Assembly (NCBI RefSeq): GCF_012489685.1
Contig: NC_080044.1
Span: forward strand, 62,854,732 to 62,918,731
Length of the DNA: 64,000 nucleotides
Reading direction: 5' to 3'
From: Lotus japonicus
Lineage: Eukaryota; Streptophyta; Magnoliopsida; Fabales; Fabaceae
Made by a program: the position numbers and the translations under genes. This document shows, piece after piece, positions 24,301 through 35,076 of this stretch (positions are counted from its first letter, which is position 1; every line of letters starts with the position of its first letter). The notes beneath the pieces were generated by a model. It worked only from the letters and a program-made list of their open reading frames with translations. It ran no database searches and was not told where the DNA came from.

Positions 24301-25604
24301 GATTTGTCCAAATTAGAAACTGAAATTAAATTCCGTCTAAATGACGGTACCACAAAAGTGTCTTTCAAATCCAAATAAAATCCAGTACACAATAATAATC
24401 TAAAATGCCCTATAGCTTCCACCTCCACCGTCTTGCCATCTCCAACATAGATGTATCTTTCAACATCATTTGGCTTCCAGTAGCTTAGGCAACCCTGCAT
24501 TGAAACACTGATGTTAGTAGTTGCACCAGAGTCTAACCACCAAGTGTTTCTAGGTACTGAAGCTAAATTGACCTCAGAACAGACCAAAGCAAAAAATGTA
24601 CCTTTCCTTGCACGCCAAGCGTGATATTTAGTACATTTCTTTTTCATATGCCCAGACACATTGCAAAAGTAACAGGTATCATCCTCTTTCTGTTTCTTTT
24701 GTGCTGGAGCATCTGCAGCTTCATTCTTGGGCTCAACAGTTTTCTTTCTTTTGCCCTTATCTATAGAGGTGCTAACAAAATGAGCACTTTCTTTCCTTTC
24801 TTGCTTCAACCTTTCCTCTTCTTGCACACAAAATGAAATGAGCTCGTTAAGAGACCATTTCTCCTTTTGACAGTTATAAGATATCTTAAACTGACTGAAT
24901 TGTGCAGGAAGAGAAAGCAATACTAAATGAATGAGCAAGTCATCCGACAGCTCAAGCTTTAGCGCCTTAAATTTTGAAGCAATATTTGACATGCCCATAA
25001 TGTATTCCCTTATATTTCCTTTGCCCTGATATTTCATGGAAATCAAGTTCTGAAGAAGAGTACTTGTTTCCGCCTTATCGCTTTTTGCAAAGCGCATTTC
25101 AATTTCAGCAAGGAAATCTTTGGCACCTTTTATCTCTTCCGAGATAGTACCCCTAAAGACCTCAGGAATGCCGCGCTTAATGATCATAAGACTCATGCGA
25201 TTGGAGCGATCCCACTTCTCATAATCTTTCCTCTGTTCAGAGGTACTAGATTCCGTAGGAGAAGCGGGTTTCTCCACCCTTAGTGCAAGGTCAAGATCCA
25301 TGCAGCCAAGAACAATTTCCATGTTCTCTTTCCAATCCTTAAAATTTGTTCCATCAAGGATCGGAACCGAATTCAGATTAGCAGATATCGAACCGATAGT
25401 AGCTGAAAATAGAACAAAAACAAATGCTATAAATATACTCACATTAAGAAAAATTGAATCATCAATACGTTCAAATAATGGCATAACCCATCTCAAGATA
25501 CCTAGTGCACCATCAATATCATGTCTTTTGACAGTAATACTAATTGCTAGTGGTACTCTTGTTGTAATGATCAAACATTGATAATAAATCATGTCAAATA
25601 ACAA
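21342..25604 (-). CDS. Copia gag-pol polyprotein, uninterrupted
   Basis: A single frame of 1,420 codons. In order: gag ([20 protein letters not shown] and a UBN2-type domain), a CCHC knuckle ([14 protein letters not shown]), aspartic protease ([12 protein letters not shown]) and integrase. The integrase has an HHCC finger (HKRLGH...CVEC) and the acidic triad ([26 protein letters not shown]). Reverse transcriptase follows ([23 protein letters not shown]), then RNase H ([19 protein letters not shown]) and a tail ending VLQCEECLV. Conserved gag begins near residue 75; the preceding residues are hydrophobic and unlike gag. The true start may therefore be one of the internal Met codons, or be joined by a leader intron, since GTGAGT...TTTTCAG-like signals lie there. 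The product makes virus-like particles in the cytoplasm and integrates cDNA. Confidence 0.93.
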   Translation of the reverse strand: MLFDMIYYQCLIITTRVPLAISITVKRHDIDGALGILRWVMPLFERIDDSIFLNVSIFIAFVFVLFSATIGSISANLNSVPILDGTNFKDWKENMEIVLGCMDLDLALRVEKPASPTESSTSEQRKDYEKWDRSNRMSLMIIKRGIPEVFRGTISEEIKGAKDFLAEIEMRFAKSDKAETSTLLQNLISMKYQGKGNIREYIMGMSNIASKFKALKLELSDDLLIHLVLLSLPAQFSQFKISYNCQKEKWSLNELISFCVQEEERLKQERKESAHFVSTSIDKGKRKKTVEPKNEAADAPAQKKQKEDDTCYFCNVSGHMKKKCTKYHAWRARKGTFFALVCSEVNLASVPRNTWWLDSGATTNISVSMQGCLSYWKPNDVERYIYVGDGKTVEVEAIGHFRLLLCTGFYLDLKDTFVVPSFRRNLISVSNLDKSGYSCSFGNSKAELSFNSNIVGTGSLIGYDNLYLLSTVATYSESLNVESRGTKRKIDNNNSGALWHKRLGHISKNRVERLMSDGILDSIDFTNFDVCVECVKGKQTKTKKFGAYRATGVLELIHTDICGPFPTPSWNGQQYFISFIDDYSRYAYLFLIHEKSQSLDVFKSFKAEVENQLNKRIKSIKSDRGGEYYGRYDGSGEQRPGPFAKYLEECGIVPQYTMPGSPSMNGVAERRNRTLKDMVRSMICHSTLPESLWGEALKTAAYILNRVPTKAAAKTPYELWTGRKPSLKHFHVWGCPAEARPYRPNEKKLESRTLSSYFIGYSERSRGYKFYDPKLKTIFETGTTMFFEEIEFGGENKIRDFALEEESVTIPKLIHTVASDEASTEPLQDIVVESPPTQDDTVVHEEQTQDPQEQVLQEPIPLRRSTREKRNAIPDDYIVFLQEHEENNGMMEADPINFQQAMQDSNSEKWIEAMKEEYKSMQDNKVWELVPLPEGVKPIGCKWIFKTKRDSNGNVERYKARLVAKGYTQKEGIDFKETFSPVSSKDSFRTIMALVAHYDLELHQMDVKTAFLNGNIDETIYMVQPENFVSGDPKNTVCKLTKSIYGLKQASRQWYHKFHEVILSFGFEVNVVEDCVYHKFSGSKYIFLVLYVDDILLATNDIGMLHKTKRFLSRKFEMKDLGDASFVLGIQIHRDRSRGILGLSQRSYIEKVLKRFGMQNCTSGDTPVAKGDKFSLSQCPKGNLEIQEMQKIPYASAVGSLMYAQVCTRPDIAFIVGMLGRYLSNPGMDHWKAAKRVMRYLQRTKDYMLTYRRSDQLEIIGYSDSDFAGCQDSKRSTSGYIYMLAGGAVSWRSAKQTLIASSTMEAEFVACFEASNHGIWLRNLVTGLRIVEGIERPLKLYCDNKSVVLFSNNNRSSTKSKHIDIKFLVVKERVQSGQISIEHIGTNSMIADPLTKGLPPKVFHEHTAHMGVLQCEECLV

Positions 25605-26407
25605 ACCCTTCTTTGGATTGATTTATCATTCACATGTAAACCCTTAAAATTATCACATGTTTATCATCACAGGTGTGTATGAAATCCGGCCAAGCATTAA
25701 CTTTTCCTTTGGGGTCCATTAATACTCGCATGGATAAACATACACACTCACAAACTTTTAATATTTCTTATGAGTAATCTCCATAAAAAGAGGTCACTTT
25801 TGTGACTTTCTTATTTTAATTGACTCATTTAAAATATCAAACAATTGTATAAAAATACAAACCATAACCAAAATTTGAAAACATACTAAAAATTTTACTT
25901 TTCTTTAGCCCAGAATTCATTCTTAACAAGAGAATGATGGCATGTATTCAACCAAATTTTGCAGCTTAAATCATATACTGTGTGAACAGTATAAATAAAT
26001 TACAGAAACCGAAACTGAATTTATACATTAAAAAAAACCACTTGCATATATATAATCCGTGAATATATATGTATATATATATATAAACGAAACTGAATTT
26101 AAAACTAGATATTGAAACATCAATGGAAGTTGCCACTGAAGCATGAATATGATGTGAATGCTAATACAAAATTGTTACCAATTTCGTTTCTTTAAACCCA
26201 ACAATCTGAATTTGCTCAATAATTAAAACGAAAACCCAATACTTCATCAACGAAACATGTGATGACCCATGGCGGAAAAAAAAAATATACGTGAATCCAT
26301 AAAAACCGAAACTGCAGACATGATTTAATAACCAAAAATTGAAACCCTAATTTTTTAGAATTACCAAAGTCATACATGAATCAGGCATGGGTGGCTCTGA
26401 TACCACT

Positions 26408-26917
26408 TGTAGGTTTCTAATAAATAAGGATTTGTTCCTAACCACATGCTTTTCTACCCATATAGAAAATAGGAGCATAATCATAAACCACACTTGATTA
26501 ACTCATACCCGAAAAACATGATGAAGATCTAGAGCGGAAGCGTACCTGAATGAGCCATGGGAATCGCTGAAGGATCTGGGGTTGTGATCTTCCAATTGTA
26601 GATCACCCTTAGGGTTTCCTGATGTTCTCCTCTGATGGGGATGAGGAGAAACTTTTTACGTTGTTACGTTGTTATGTCTACAATTGGGGACCATAACCCT
26701 ATAAGTAACTACATCAGTTACAATTATGTTTTCAATATTTCTAATTTGGCCCCTCATCAAATTAGAATATTGCCTTATGGTATCCGCACAATACCTTTTC
26801 ATAACACATATGCCCTTAGCCATAAGATCAATATTAAATAGACCACTTTAGTTTTGGCTAATTAAATAATGACCCTAACACAATTAAAAGTTACATTTGT
26901 GACCCAAAATTCTAACA
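26408..26917 (-). repeat. 5' LTR of the 20.4-26.9 kb copia
   Basis: The promoter-bearing LTR for the minus-strand element. The primer-binding site lies immediately downstream (left), at about 26393-26408. Confidence 0.95.
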
Positions 26918-26922
26918 AAGAA

Positions 26923-27520
26923 CCGTTGAAGAAGCTCTTTCTCCCTCAAGCAAGTCATCCCTTAAGAGCTTGTATAAAAGGAATACTTGAAGATCAGAAA
27001 AATAGAGAACTCACTTCATTCATCTTCAACGAAATTTAAGTGTCAAAAGCTTCAAAGTCAAATATCCCTTTCACAAACAGAGAACCTCACGTTAATCATC
27101 TTATTTCTAAAATCCTTTGAGTACTTACAAAAAGAGTTAAAACTCATTCACATACTATAGGGAAAATCGAGCCTAAATTTTCTTCATCCCTTCATAGGAG
27201 AATCAAAATAAAAGAAAAGTCCCTCCTTCAAATAAAGAAGTAAGAAGAATTCATTGAATTTATAAAAATAAAAACTAATTCTATTTTTTTAAAATGCAAA
27301 AATATTAAACTAAAAATCACCGTGTGAAATGAAAAAAAAGGCAATGTTTATGTTCTTTTTTGGGGGAAATTTGATTTTTTTATCAAGGTATATATAGTTT
27401 TTTTATATTTTTGTCTAGATTTTTTTATCACTTATCATATTTTTTATGGAATTTTTTATTTTAATTTATGAAAAATAACAAATCTTAATTCAATATATTT
27501 GTATTTTTTTGTTATTAAGG
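26923..27520. other. Right flank of the copia, unassigned
   Basis: AT-rich, with a TATA-like 'tataaaagg' near 26971. See 19736-20402 for the possible split older LTR. Confidence 0.3.
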
Positions 27521-27524
27521 ATTG

Positions 27525-27682
27525 AGAGTTTCTCATGTTTGTCGGAACGCCAATTAAGTTGCTGATTATTTAGCGAGTTTCACTCATGACTTAGAACTTA
27601 GGTATCATGTGTTGGAGAGTCCTCCGCCTAATTGTTCCAACTTACTTTCATTATATGATGTTGTGGGTGTTTCATTCTCTTA
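27525..27682 (+). mobile_element. LINE RNase H C-terminal remnant
   Basis: The frame reads RVSHVCRNAN, a stop, VADYLASF, then a hydrophilic tail ending VSFS and TAG at 27680. 'RNAN.VADYLA' is the final motif of the plant LINE RNase H domain. It is a short, decayed, 5'-truncated copy about 170 bases upstream of the presumed FATB promoter. Confidence 0.6.
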
Positions 27683-27852
27683 GAATACCTGCATCTGCAT
27701 CTAGTTTCCTCTTTCCGAAGACCTCCCTCTTAAAAAAGGATTTAGTGAATATAAAATAAATAAATGAATATAGGTAAAAGAATAGAAACATATACTAGTC
27801 CTACCTGGAAACTGTAGAAAGTTTTCAAGAGTGGGCCAGGTAGACAGACAAG

Positions 27853-27860
27853 TATATAAT
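27853..27860 (+). promoter_or_regulatory. Candidate TATA box for FATB
   Basis: TATATAAT sits upstream of a CT-rich leader (27910-27940) and the long 5' UTR. It is the best TATA match in the right place, but no transcription start can be seen. Confidence 0.4.
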
Positions 27861-28200
27861 GAGGTGTGTTGTGTGGAATGGAATACTACCATTGCCTTTG
27901 CCTTATCTATCCCTCTCTTCTCTCTCTCTCTCTCCCTCTCTACATAAAACAAACCCAACTCACATTACAACACACGTTCATTTCATAGACATAAATACCC
28001 TTTATTTTTTAAATGCAAAAATCAACAAAAAGAAGAAGAAACTGGTCTGAAATGACGCAATAGCCCCTTCCTTTGTTCTCCTGTGATTGTGAATTCATTC
28101 ACCTTTTCTTCTCGTTTGTTGAGCGCTTCTCTCTGCTTCTGCTTCTGCTTCTGCTTCTGCCTCTGCTTCATCTCCTTCTTCATCTTCATCACCACCTCGG

Positions 28201-28958
28201 GTACGCAAACAAATCTTCTCTGATCTACAAACTGCACTTCCACCCTCCCCTTAATCATTCGTTTTTCAATGTTTTTTCACTTTTTTTTTTGTTTTTTTTC
28301 CACAATCGAAGCGAATATTAAACAACCAAAATCCATTGTTTTCTGCATTTTTCGCCATTGTAGCGAAGGTTCTCGTTGTTTTTTGTTTTTCGTTTTTTTT
28401 TTGGATTTATTGGTTGCTGGATGCAAAAACCGCGTTCGGTTTGAATTTTCGACGCAAATGGTGTTGTGATTTTCGTTGTAAATTGCAATGTCTATTATTT
28501 TTCTTCGTTTGGAAAACAGAACCAAAATCAGTTTTGTGTTTTTTTTTTGTGGCTTGCGATGTTTTCTAGACTAGATTCATAGCCAGATCTGCACGCGGTT
28601 TTTTTGACAGCTGTTGTTTGTTCCTGTCTTTTTTGGTCTGTTGATTGGTTTTATTTCCTATGATTTCCTATGATTCTGTGTTCCTGAACTTCTTTGTGGA
28701 ATCTCTCACAAAGGGTAAAGTAAACTTGCCATTTTGAGTTATAGGGTGGAATCAATGAACTCTGAAAAGATTGATAGAATTGTAGGAATTCAAAACAAAG
28801 CTTGCTTTTCACCTCTTTGTTATTGTTTGTCATTTGGGTGTGGAATGATGTGTTTCCTGTTGATTGATGCATTTTCCATAAGATTTTCCATTTTTTATGG
28901 AAGGTGGGAGAGAAAATATGTATATTTATTTTTAACTTGCTTCATTTTTTGCATACAG
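28201..28958 (+). other. Predicted leader intron of FATB
   Basis: A donor after ACCTCGG (GTACGC at 28201) and an acceptor TACAG (28958) remove T-rich sequence and leave the ATG 18 bases into the next exon. Upstream exon sequence is CT/GCTTCT-rich (28120-28180), typical of a plant 5' UTR. A leader intron is common in plant FATB genes and often raises expression. Confidence 0.6.
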
Positions 28959-28976
28959 CTGCTATAGGAACTCATC

Positions 28977-31900
28977 ATGGTGGCCACTGCTGCTACTTCT
29001 TCATTTTTCCCGGTGACTTCGTCCTCGCAAGACTCGGGTGCAGCTGGCGCCAAGCTTGGAGGTGGGCATGTGAGCCTTGGAGGACATAAATCCAAGCATG
29101 GTTCTTCTGGTGGCTTGCAAGTGAAGACAAATGCCCAGGCCCCTTCGAAGATTAATGGTACCACAGTGGCTACTCATTCAGAAAGCTTGAAGCATGACGG
29201 TGATTTGCCTATGCATGCTCCCAGGACTTTTATCAATCAGTTACCTGATTGGAGCATGCTTCTTGCTGCTATCACAACAATTTTCTTGGCGGCGGAAAAG
29301 CAGTGGATGATGCTTGATTGGAAGCCGAGGCGACCTGACATGCTTGTTGACTCCTTTGGTATAGGAAGAATTGTTCAGGATGGTCTTGTGTTCCGTGAAA
29401 ACTTCTCTATTAGATCATATGAAATTGGTGCCGATCGAACAGCGTCTATAGAAACAGTAATGAACCATTTGCAGGTATGTTGGGATATAAACATAAGTTG
29501 TGAGGCTTGTACATGTACTCTGCAGAATTGAAATTCTTATCAGACAATGGAAGTTCCTTAATGCTTCTCATACATGATTATCTAATTTATTTGTTTGACA
29601 ACAGGAAACGGCACTTAATCATGTTAAGACTGCTGGGCTTCTTGGTGATGGCTTTGGTTCTACTCCAGAAATGTGTAAAAAGAATTTGATTTGGGTAGTT
29701 ACTCGGATGCAGGTAGTGGTCGATCGTTATCCTACTTGGTAAGTTACCCTGAATCATCCGTAATTCGTGTGATTTGCACCTGTATCCATATTAAGTTTCT
29801 ATTTCTCTCTTTATTATAGTGATCTTAGTAAGGAATCATGACCCTAAATATCTCAGTGTCTATTGATACTTATATATTTATTCTGTAGTTTCTGTATCTT
29901 GTTCCTCGGAATCGACTTCTAAGTTGAGACTTTGTCATGAAAACTGCAGTACTTGTGAAATTCTTGTGGGATGATAATTGGTCTGATAAGCATAAGTGTT
30001 ACATAAGTGTTATAACTTATACATGATGAACTATGAGAAACCTTATGCCATGGATCTTTAATCTGTATATCAGATATAATATGTTATTCAGTAGTAATTA
30101 CATAATAAATTTGGTGACATGACCTTGTTTTAACTACAGTAGAAAAAAGCAGCGGCTAATATTTGATAACATTTGGCACTTGGGCAGAGTGGAACAGAAC
30201 AACCTGCGATTTTTTGTTCTTAGTGGTTCCACTAGAATGGGGGGAACCATAATTGTCACTTTTTTCTCTTATGTTTTATTCCGTTTTACTTTTATCTGCA
30301 TCAAAATAAAGATAATTCACATGCTTTGTTTTGTAATTTTTTGACGTGTCTACCAAACGCTACCTATGTATGTGTTTTGCATTTGTTTTGTTTGAGAACT
30401 AGATGTTTAAAGCTTTCAATTACTATGGCTTCTTGGTCCAAATTGAAGTTAAATAAACTATTACTGTGGATTATTATCAATATTTTGAATTTGATCATCT
30501 TAATTTCAACGTCTATATTTGTTTCAGGGGTGATGTTGTTCAAGTAGACACTTGGGTTTCTGGATCTGGGAAGAATGGTATGCGTCGTGATTGGCTTTTA
30601 CGTGACTGCAAAACTGGTGAAATATTGACGAGAGCCTCCAGGTAGAAATATTACTTTGGAATTCTCCTCCCCCTTGTGCTGCCAACAACAAAAAGTACTT
30701 TAAAATGTTTTCTAAATGCGCACCACTTGCTATTGGGTTCACTTTTTGAATATTTCATACATCTATGGAGCTATGAAAAGTTTTTTTCTCTTTATAGTCA
30801 AATGTATTTTAACTGAAATTCGAAATATCAATTTTGCATTTGACTATGTTTAAGGCAACAAACTTCATATTTAAGTATGTCGTACGTTTTCAGGTATAAA
30901 CCTCTAATTGTACCAACAAAACTGTGTTATTTATGTTTATTATTAAGTAGAAGACTTTATCCTGTACTCGTGCATAATCTTGGAGCTAGTAATTAGTAAC
31001 ATGTATACACTTTCTGATCTGTTGGCTATGGTTTTGGTGATCTACAGTGTTTGGGTCATGATGAATAAACTGACCAGGAGGCTGTCTAAGATTCCAGAGG
31101 AAGTGAGAGAGGAGATAGGATCTTATTTTGTGGATTCTGCTCCAATTCTGGAAGAGGATAACAGAAAACTGCCTAAACTCGACGACAATACTGCAGATTA
31201 TATTCGTTCTGGTTTAAGTGTATGTCCACTCTTTTCAGTTATTGTTATCATCTTTTTATTTATTCCATTTTCCTCATATGCTGGTTTCTGATTAGGTTGC
31301 ATATTGTCTCTGTTTTTTCAGCCTAGATGGAGCGATCTAGATGTCAATCAGCATGTTAACAATGTGAAGTACATTGGCTGGATTCTGGAGGTAAATTTTT
31401 TTTTTATTGAACTCTAATCCTTATTTCTTTTTCCTCTCTTTCTTTGTTCATTTGGCCCATCACTTGTGGTGCAAGATTGGAATCTTGCCAATCATAAATG
31501 TGGAAGGTCAGACCAAACTCCTGGTGGATTTATTAGTGGTAATCATTATATAACTAAAGCACCCAACTTCCTCAAAAAAAAAAACCCTACCCTTTAGTAG
31601 TTTACCGTATAAACTTTATGCAGAGTTAGGGTGTGGGCTCTTTTGAAGAAAATTACTTTGAGTATTGTTACTTTTGAATTTTATGAAAATGATTGATATG
31701 GTAGTCGAATTCTAAGATGAAATATTCATTAAGCTGTGGTGTTTATTGGTATTTGATGCCTCCTCTAGTAGGTAGTAATTTTTGAGCTAGTGAGTAATAG
31801 CTTTAAAATTGAAATGTGATATAGTCGAGTAGAACTGACAAGCAGTGCTTAGGAGAGAACTCATAAAATTGAACAAGAGTAAGAGTGCGATGTTTGATCT

Positions 31901-32511
31901 TTTGTGAAGAGTTTTGATACGTTTACACTCTCATTCTCTTACATCTCTTTTCCACTCATCCTCTTCCATTCTCACTATTCTTTTCCTATGACATCACCTA
32001 CAATGTCTCACATTTTCTCTTCGACTCCTATATCTCATAAGGTGGAGGTATAATTAAAGTGTGCATGTATTACTTTACTTTTGTAAATCACTTATATATA
32101 TATATCCCCCTTTTTTAATTAGAACTTGTTAATTTGTTTTTGGAGATGCAAAACTTGATATGTTTAATTGTTTAGTTTGTTATGCATTGGGTTCATCAGA
32201 TCAGACCTCTTAACAAAAAGATTATGCTTTGACTGTTGCAGAGTGCTCCACAGGCAATCCTGGAGAGTCATGAGCTTTCTTCCTTGACTTTAGAATATAG
32301 GAGGGAGTGCGGCAGGGACAGCGTGTTGCAGTCTCTCACTGCCGTATCTGGGGCTGATGTGGACAATCTAGCCCACAGCGGACAAGTTGAGTGCAAGCAT
32401 TTGCTTCGACTTGAAGAAGGCGCTGAAATTGTGAGGGGCAGAACTGAGTGGAGGCCAAAACCTGCGAACAACTTTGATACCGTGAATCAGGTTCCGGCAG
32501 TCAGCACCTAA
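28977..32511 (+). CDS. FATB: Palmitoyl/acyl-ACP thioesterase FatB, chloroplastic
   Basis: Six coding exons at 28977-29474, 29605-29738, 30528-30641, 31048-31219, 31322-31390 and 32242-32511 give 1,257 nt, a 418-residue protein of normal family length. All introns are GT-AG. FatB hydrolyses saturated acyl-ACP (mainly 16:0) in the plastid stroma and releases fatty acids for export. Residues 1 to about 60 form a Ser/Ala-rich transit peptide. A hydrophobic segment (LPDWSMLLAAITTIFLAAEK, 89-108) is typical of FatB and absent from FatA. Active-site residues are present: D313, N315 and H317 (DLDVNQHVNN), then E351-C352 (YRRECGRDS), with the spacing known for plant FatB. The ATG is the first in the exon. 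No defect is seen. Confidence 0.96.
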
Positions 32512-33497
32512 GTCGGATTGAAGGTTGGAATCGCATCAGTCTCCATGCCACCATGTTCAAACTGGTTCTGACCTCTGGAGAGTTTTGCTTGCGCTACATG
32601 TCCTGGTGGGGGAGGGAGGGAAGGTAGCATTGATGATGATCATGCTCATTGTAAATTAGCTCCTGCTCTACTCTGTTTCTCTCTGCTCCGTATTTTGATT
32701 TCATTTCTGGTTGCTCTGATGCTAGGCTGTTCGTCTTCAATATTTAATTGCTTGATTAAAATGGGTAGGCATGTATATTATTTTATTCTTTTTCTAAAGA
32801 TGCAATTTTCCTTGTGAACACAACAAGCACGCCTTTAGGCAAGAATGAGTTGTTCGTATAAATACAACTGTGATTGTTTGCTCCATCTTGTAATGTTTGC
32901 CAGCTTAGTCCCACATGGGAATTATTGGATGCACAAACTCCCTTCTCCTTCAAGCATGTTATAATAATGATGCATGTTATTGTTAGGTTTATGGGGGAGA
33001 TTAGGATATGTGGGGGCCTTGTCCATGTGCTATCCTATGTCTATCCACATTTTGCTTGGACATTATGATTGGGCTGGCAAGTCGTGCCTTTTAGGACTTC
33101 ACTGGTTTAAGGTTTGAATTTTTATTTTGTACCTGCAGAATGTGCAAAGTTTCTCTTTTTTTGTTGGGTGTCAAGTGTCAACTATTTGAGTATTCGGGAT
33201 TTGATATTTGGCCACAATTAAGACTTTTGGACGTCACTTGTACCAAGTGTATTGTGTGAGAGTTGAACCTGAGATATCTTCCTGCACACTTGTGTTTCAA
33301 TAAAGCTATCCCTCCTCATTAATTTCGCTCAGTTTTACCCAAAATTAAAAGAGTGGATTTTTTTAGAATTCATTATTTTTCGGGCGTCTGATCTTGAGAT
33401 AATTGAGAATGAATTTCTACTCCAAGTATAGATAGCTCAAGCCTTTTGAGGGCTGTTCATTTATATATCATGTCTCCGATTTATTTTCTAAAGTTAA
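32512..33497. other. FATB 3' UTR and spacer
   Basis: The 3' UTR probably covers the first 250-350 bases. The rest is AT-rich with no gene or repeat recognised. Confidence 0.55.
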
Positions 33498-34087
33498 TAT
33501 ATTTCATTCTGATATATTTTGTCACACTGTTAGAACATTTATACATAATAATATTTCTTGCTGCGTGTCATACAATATTTGCCATTTCAGCTTTTCGGTC
33601 ATTGTATGATTAAAGAAAGTCCTTTAAATAAACAATACGCCACAACTCTTAGAAGATACATTATAAGATATTCTACACAGACAGAATGGATGAAGATAGG
33701 TTTTTTATTTTTATTTTATTTTATCATGTTTTATTCATTTTTAATATAAGGTGTGTTTAGGTAAACATATTAATTAAATGCTTATGATAATAAGCGCTTT
33801 TTGTATAAGCATGTGTTCATAAGCTATTTTGATAAATTTATTGAAATTAACTAAAAATATATTATTGGCAACATAAGCTCTTATTCATAAACTAGTAGGA
33901 ATAACTAATTAACTTAAAAAAAGTTATAGCTAAGTCATACTTATTTACATAAGCTCTTCTAGAAACATACATAAGCATTTATACTATAACATAAGCTTAA
34001 ATAAGCTCTTTTAAATGATTCTTTGTTTTATTCTGTTCTAATCTATCCATAAAGGGCAGTTTTATGGTGAATCATGTTAAAAACTAA
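33498..34087. repeat. Long direct repeat R1, left of the Helitron
   Basis: 590 bp matching 38110-38688 from its first base to its last, with one 11-bp indel (near 33564) and about seven substitutions by eye. It is preceded by A and followed by the TC start of the Helitron. The interior (about 33745-34020) resembles legume 'ataagctctt' MITEs such as the one at 42.7 kb. Confidence 0.9.
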
Positions 34088-34103
34088 TCTATCCATAAAG
34101 GGC

Positions 34104-34440
34104 AGGTTTTGCCATTATTCAAAAATCAGCCAAAGATGTCGATGCAAATGTTGTTAAGGTATTTTAATATTTACAATATGATAAAGGCAAAAGTGTATAA
34201 CACAACATTCAATTTCTACGTAATCATAAATGTAATTATTATGGATTGATTGTAGGGGGTGATAAATTGAGTATTCCCCAAGAGATTCGTGACATAATGC
34301 ATAAGCAATTCCTCTTCAAGGTCGAGGCAGGTTTGAGTCTACATACACGGCTAAATTTATTTGCAAGGATGCAGACATTATTATGAAGTTCATTCACAAT
34401 GTAAGTAGTACAACTCATGCCCTAAACATTTGACTTGAAA
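34104..34440 (+). pseudogene. RPA1-like C-terminal fragment
   Basis: Reads GFAIIQKSAKDVDANVVK, then after an apparent intron (ending GTAG near 34256) GDKLSIPQEIRDIMHKQFLF and a degraded FICKDADIIMKF. These match the last part of the RPA1 C-terminal domain, also present at 37821-37970 in the main copy. It is a second, partial gene copy inside the Helitron; only the 3' end remains. Confidence 0.6.
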
Positions 34441-35076
34441 GTTATAGTTATACATATATACATAAAAGTAAACTAACCAAACTTCTACATAACTTTATTT
34501 TTCCATGAAGGAGGCCAGCGGTTCTGATATTTCTATTACAAATTTGAAATCCCCGACGGAGGTATTGGTTTTCACTTTTTATATATAAGTTAGTTTTAGA
34601 CCGTGAACAACTCATATCGAATTAAAATACTTTTAAATTAGAATTAAAAAGAACAAAATTAATAACATTGATTTAATTTTAAAATTCATCAATCACAATT
34701 AAGTACATTAATCACATTGATTTATTTTTAAAAAATCAAGTAACAACTTAGTAATAATTCCTTAATTACAATTAATTGATTATATACATTAATTATACAA
34801 AATTATGTGCGTTAATTAAGTAAATACAACCTACATACATAAATGAAAAATTCGGAATCAAGTAAAAAATTGAATAACGCATTAATTTGTTAAAAAATTT
34901 CAACTTATACTAATAAAAATTCGAGCTTCAACAAAAAAAAATCAAAACAAAATCAATTAGGAATCACAGAAGAGCAATGGGCCTATATATATACTTTAGT
35001 ATACATCTCCTTTGATACACAAGTTCAGGCCAAAATCAACAGACGTTAGTTTTCATCTCCAAAACTTCCTTGCATC

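Larger units (their letters stand above)
20403..26922 (-). mobile_element. Complete Ty1/copia retrotransposon with intact ORF
   Basis: Two LTRs (20408-20916 and 26408-26917) bound one gag-pol frame and are flanked by the 5-bp TSD AAGAA (20403-20407, 26918-26922). On the minus strand the 5' LTR is followed by a primer-binding site TGGTATCAGAGCC, matching initiator tRNA-Met. A polypurine tract (AGTGGGAGAT) precedes the 3' LTR. By eye the LTRs differ at six positions plus one single-base indel, about 1.2%. All parts needed for autonomy are visible. The gag sequence style suggests the Bianca lineage, with moderate uncertainty. Confidence 0.95.

Noticed and set aside
30980..31291. Separate small gene at FATB exon 4
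   Set aside because: It is FATB exon 4 with intron sequence at both sides; splice sites join it to the FATB frame.
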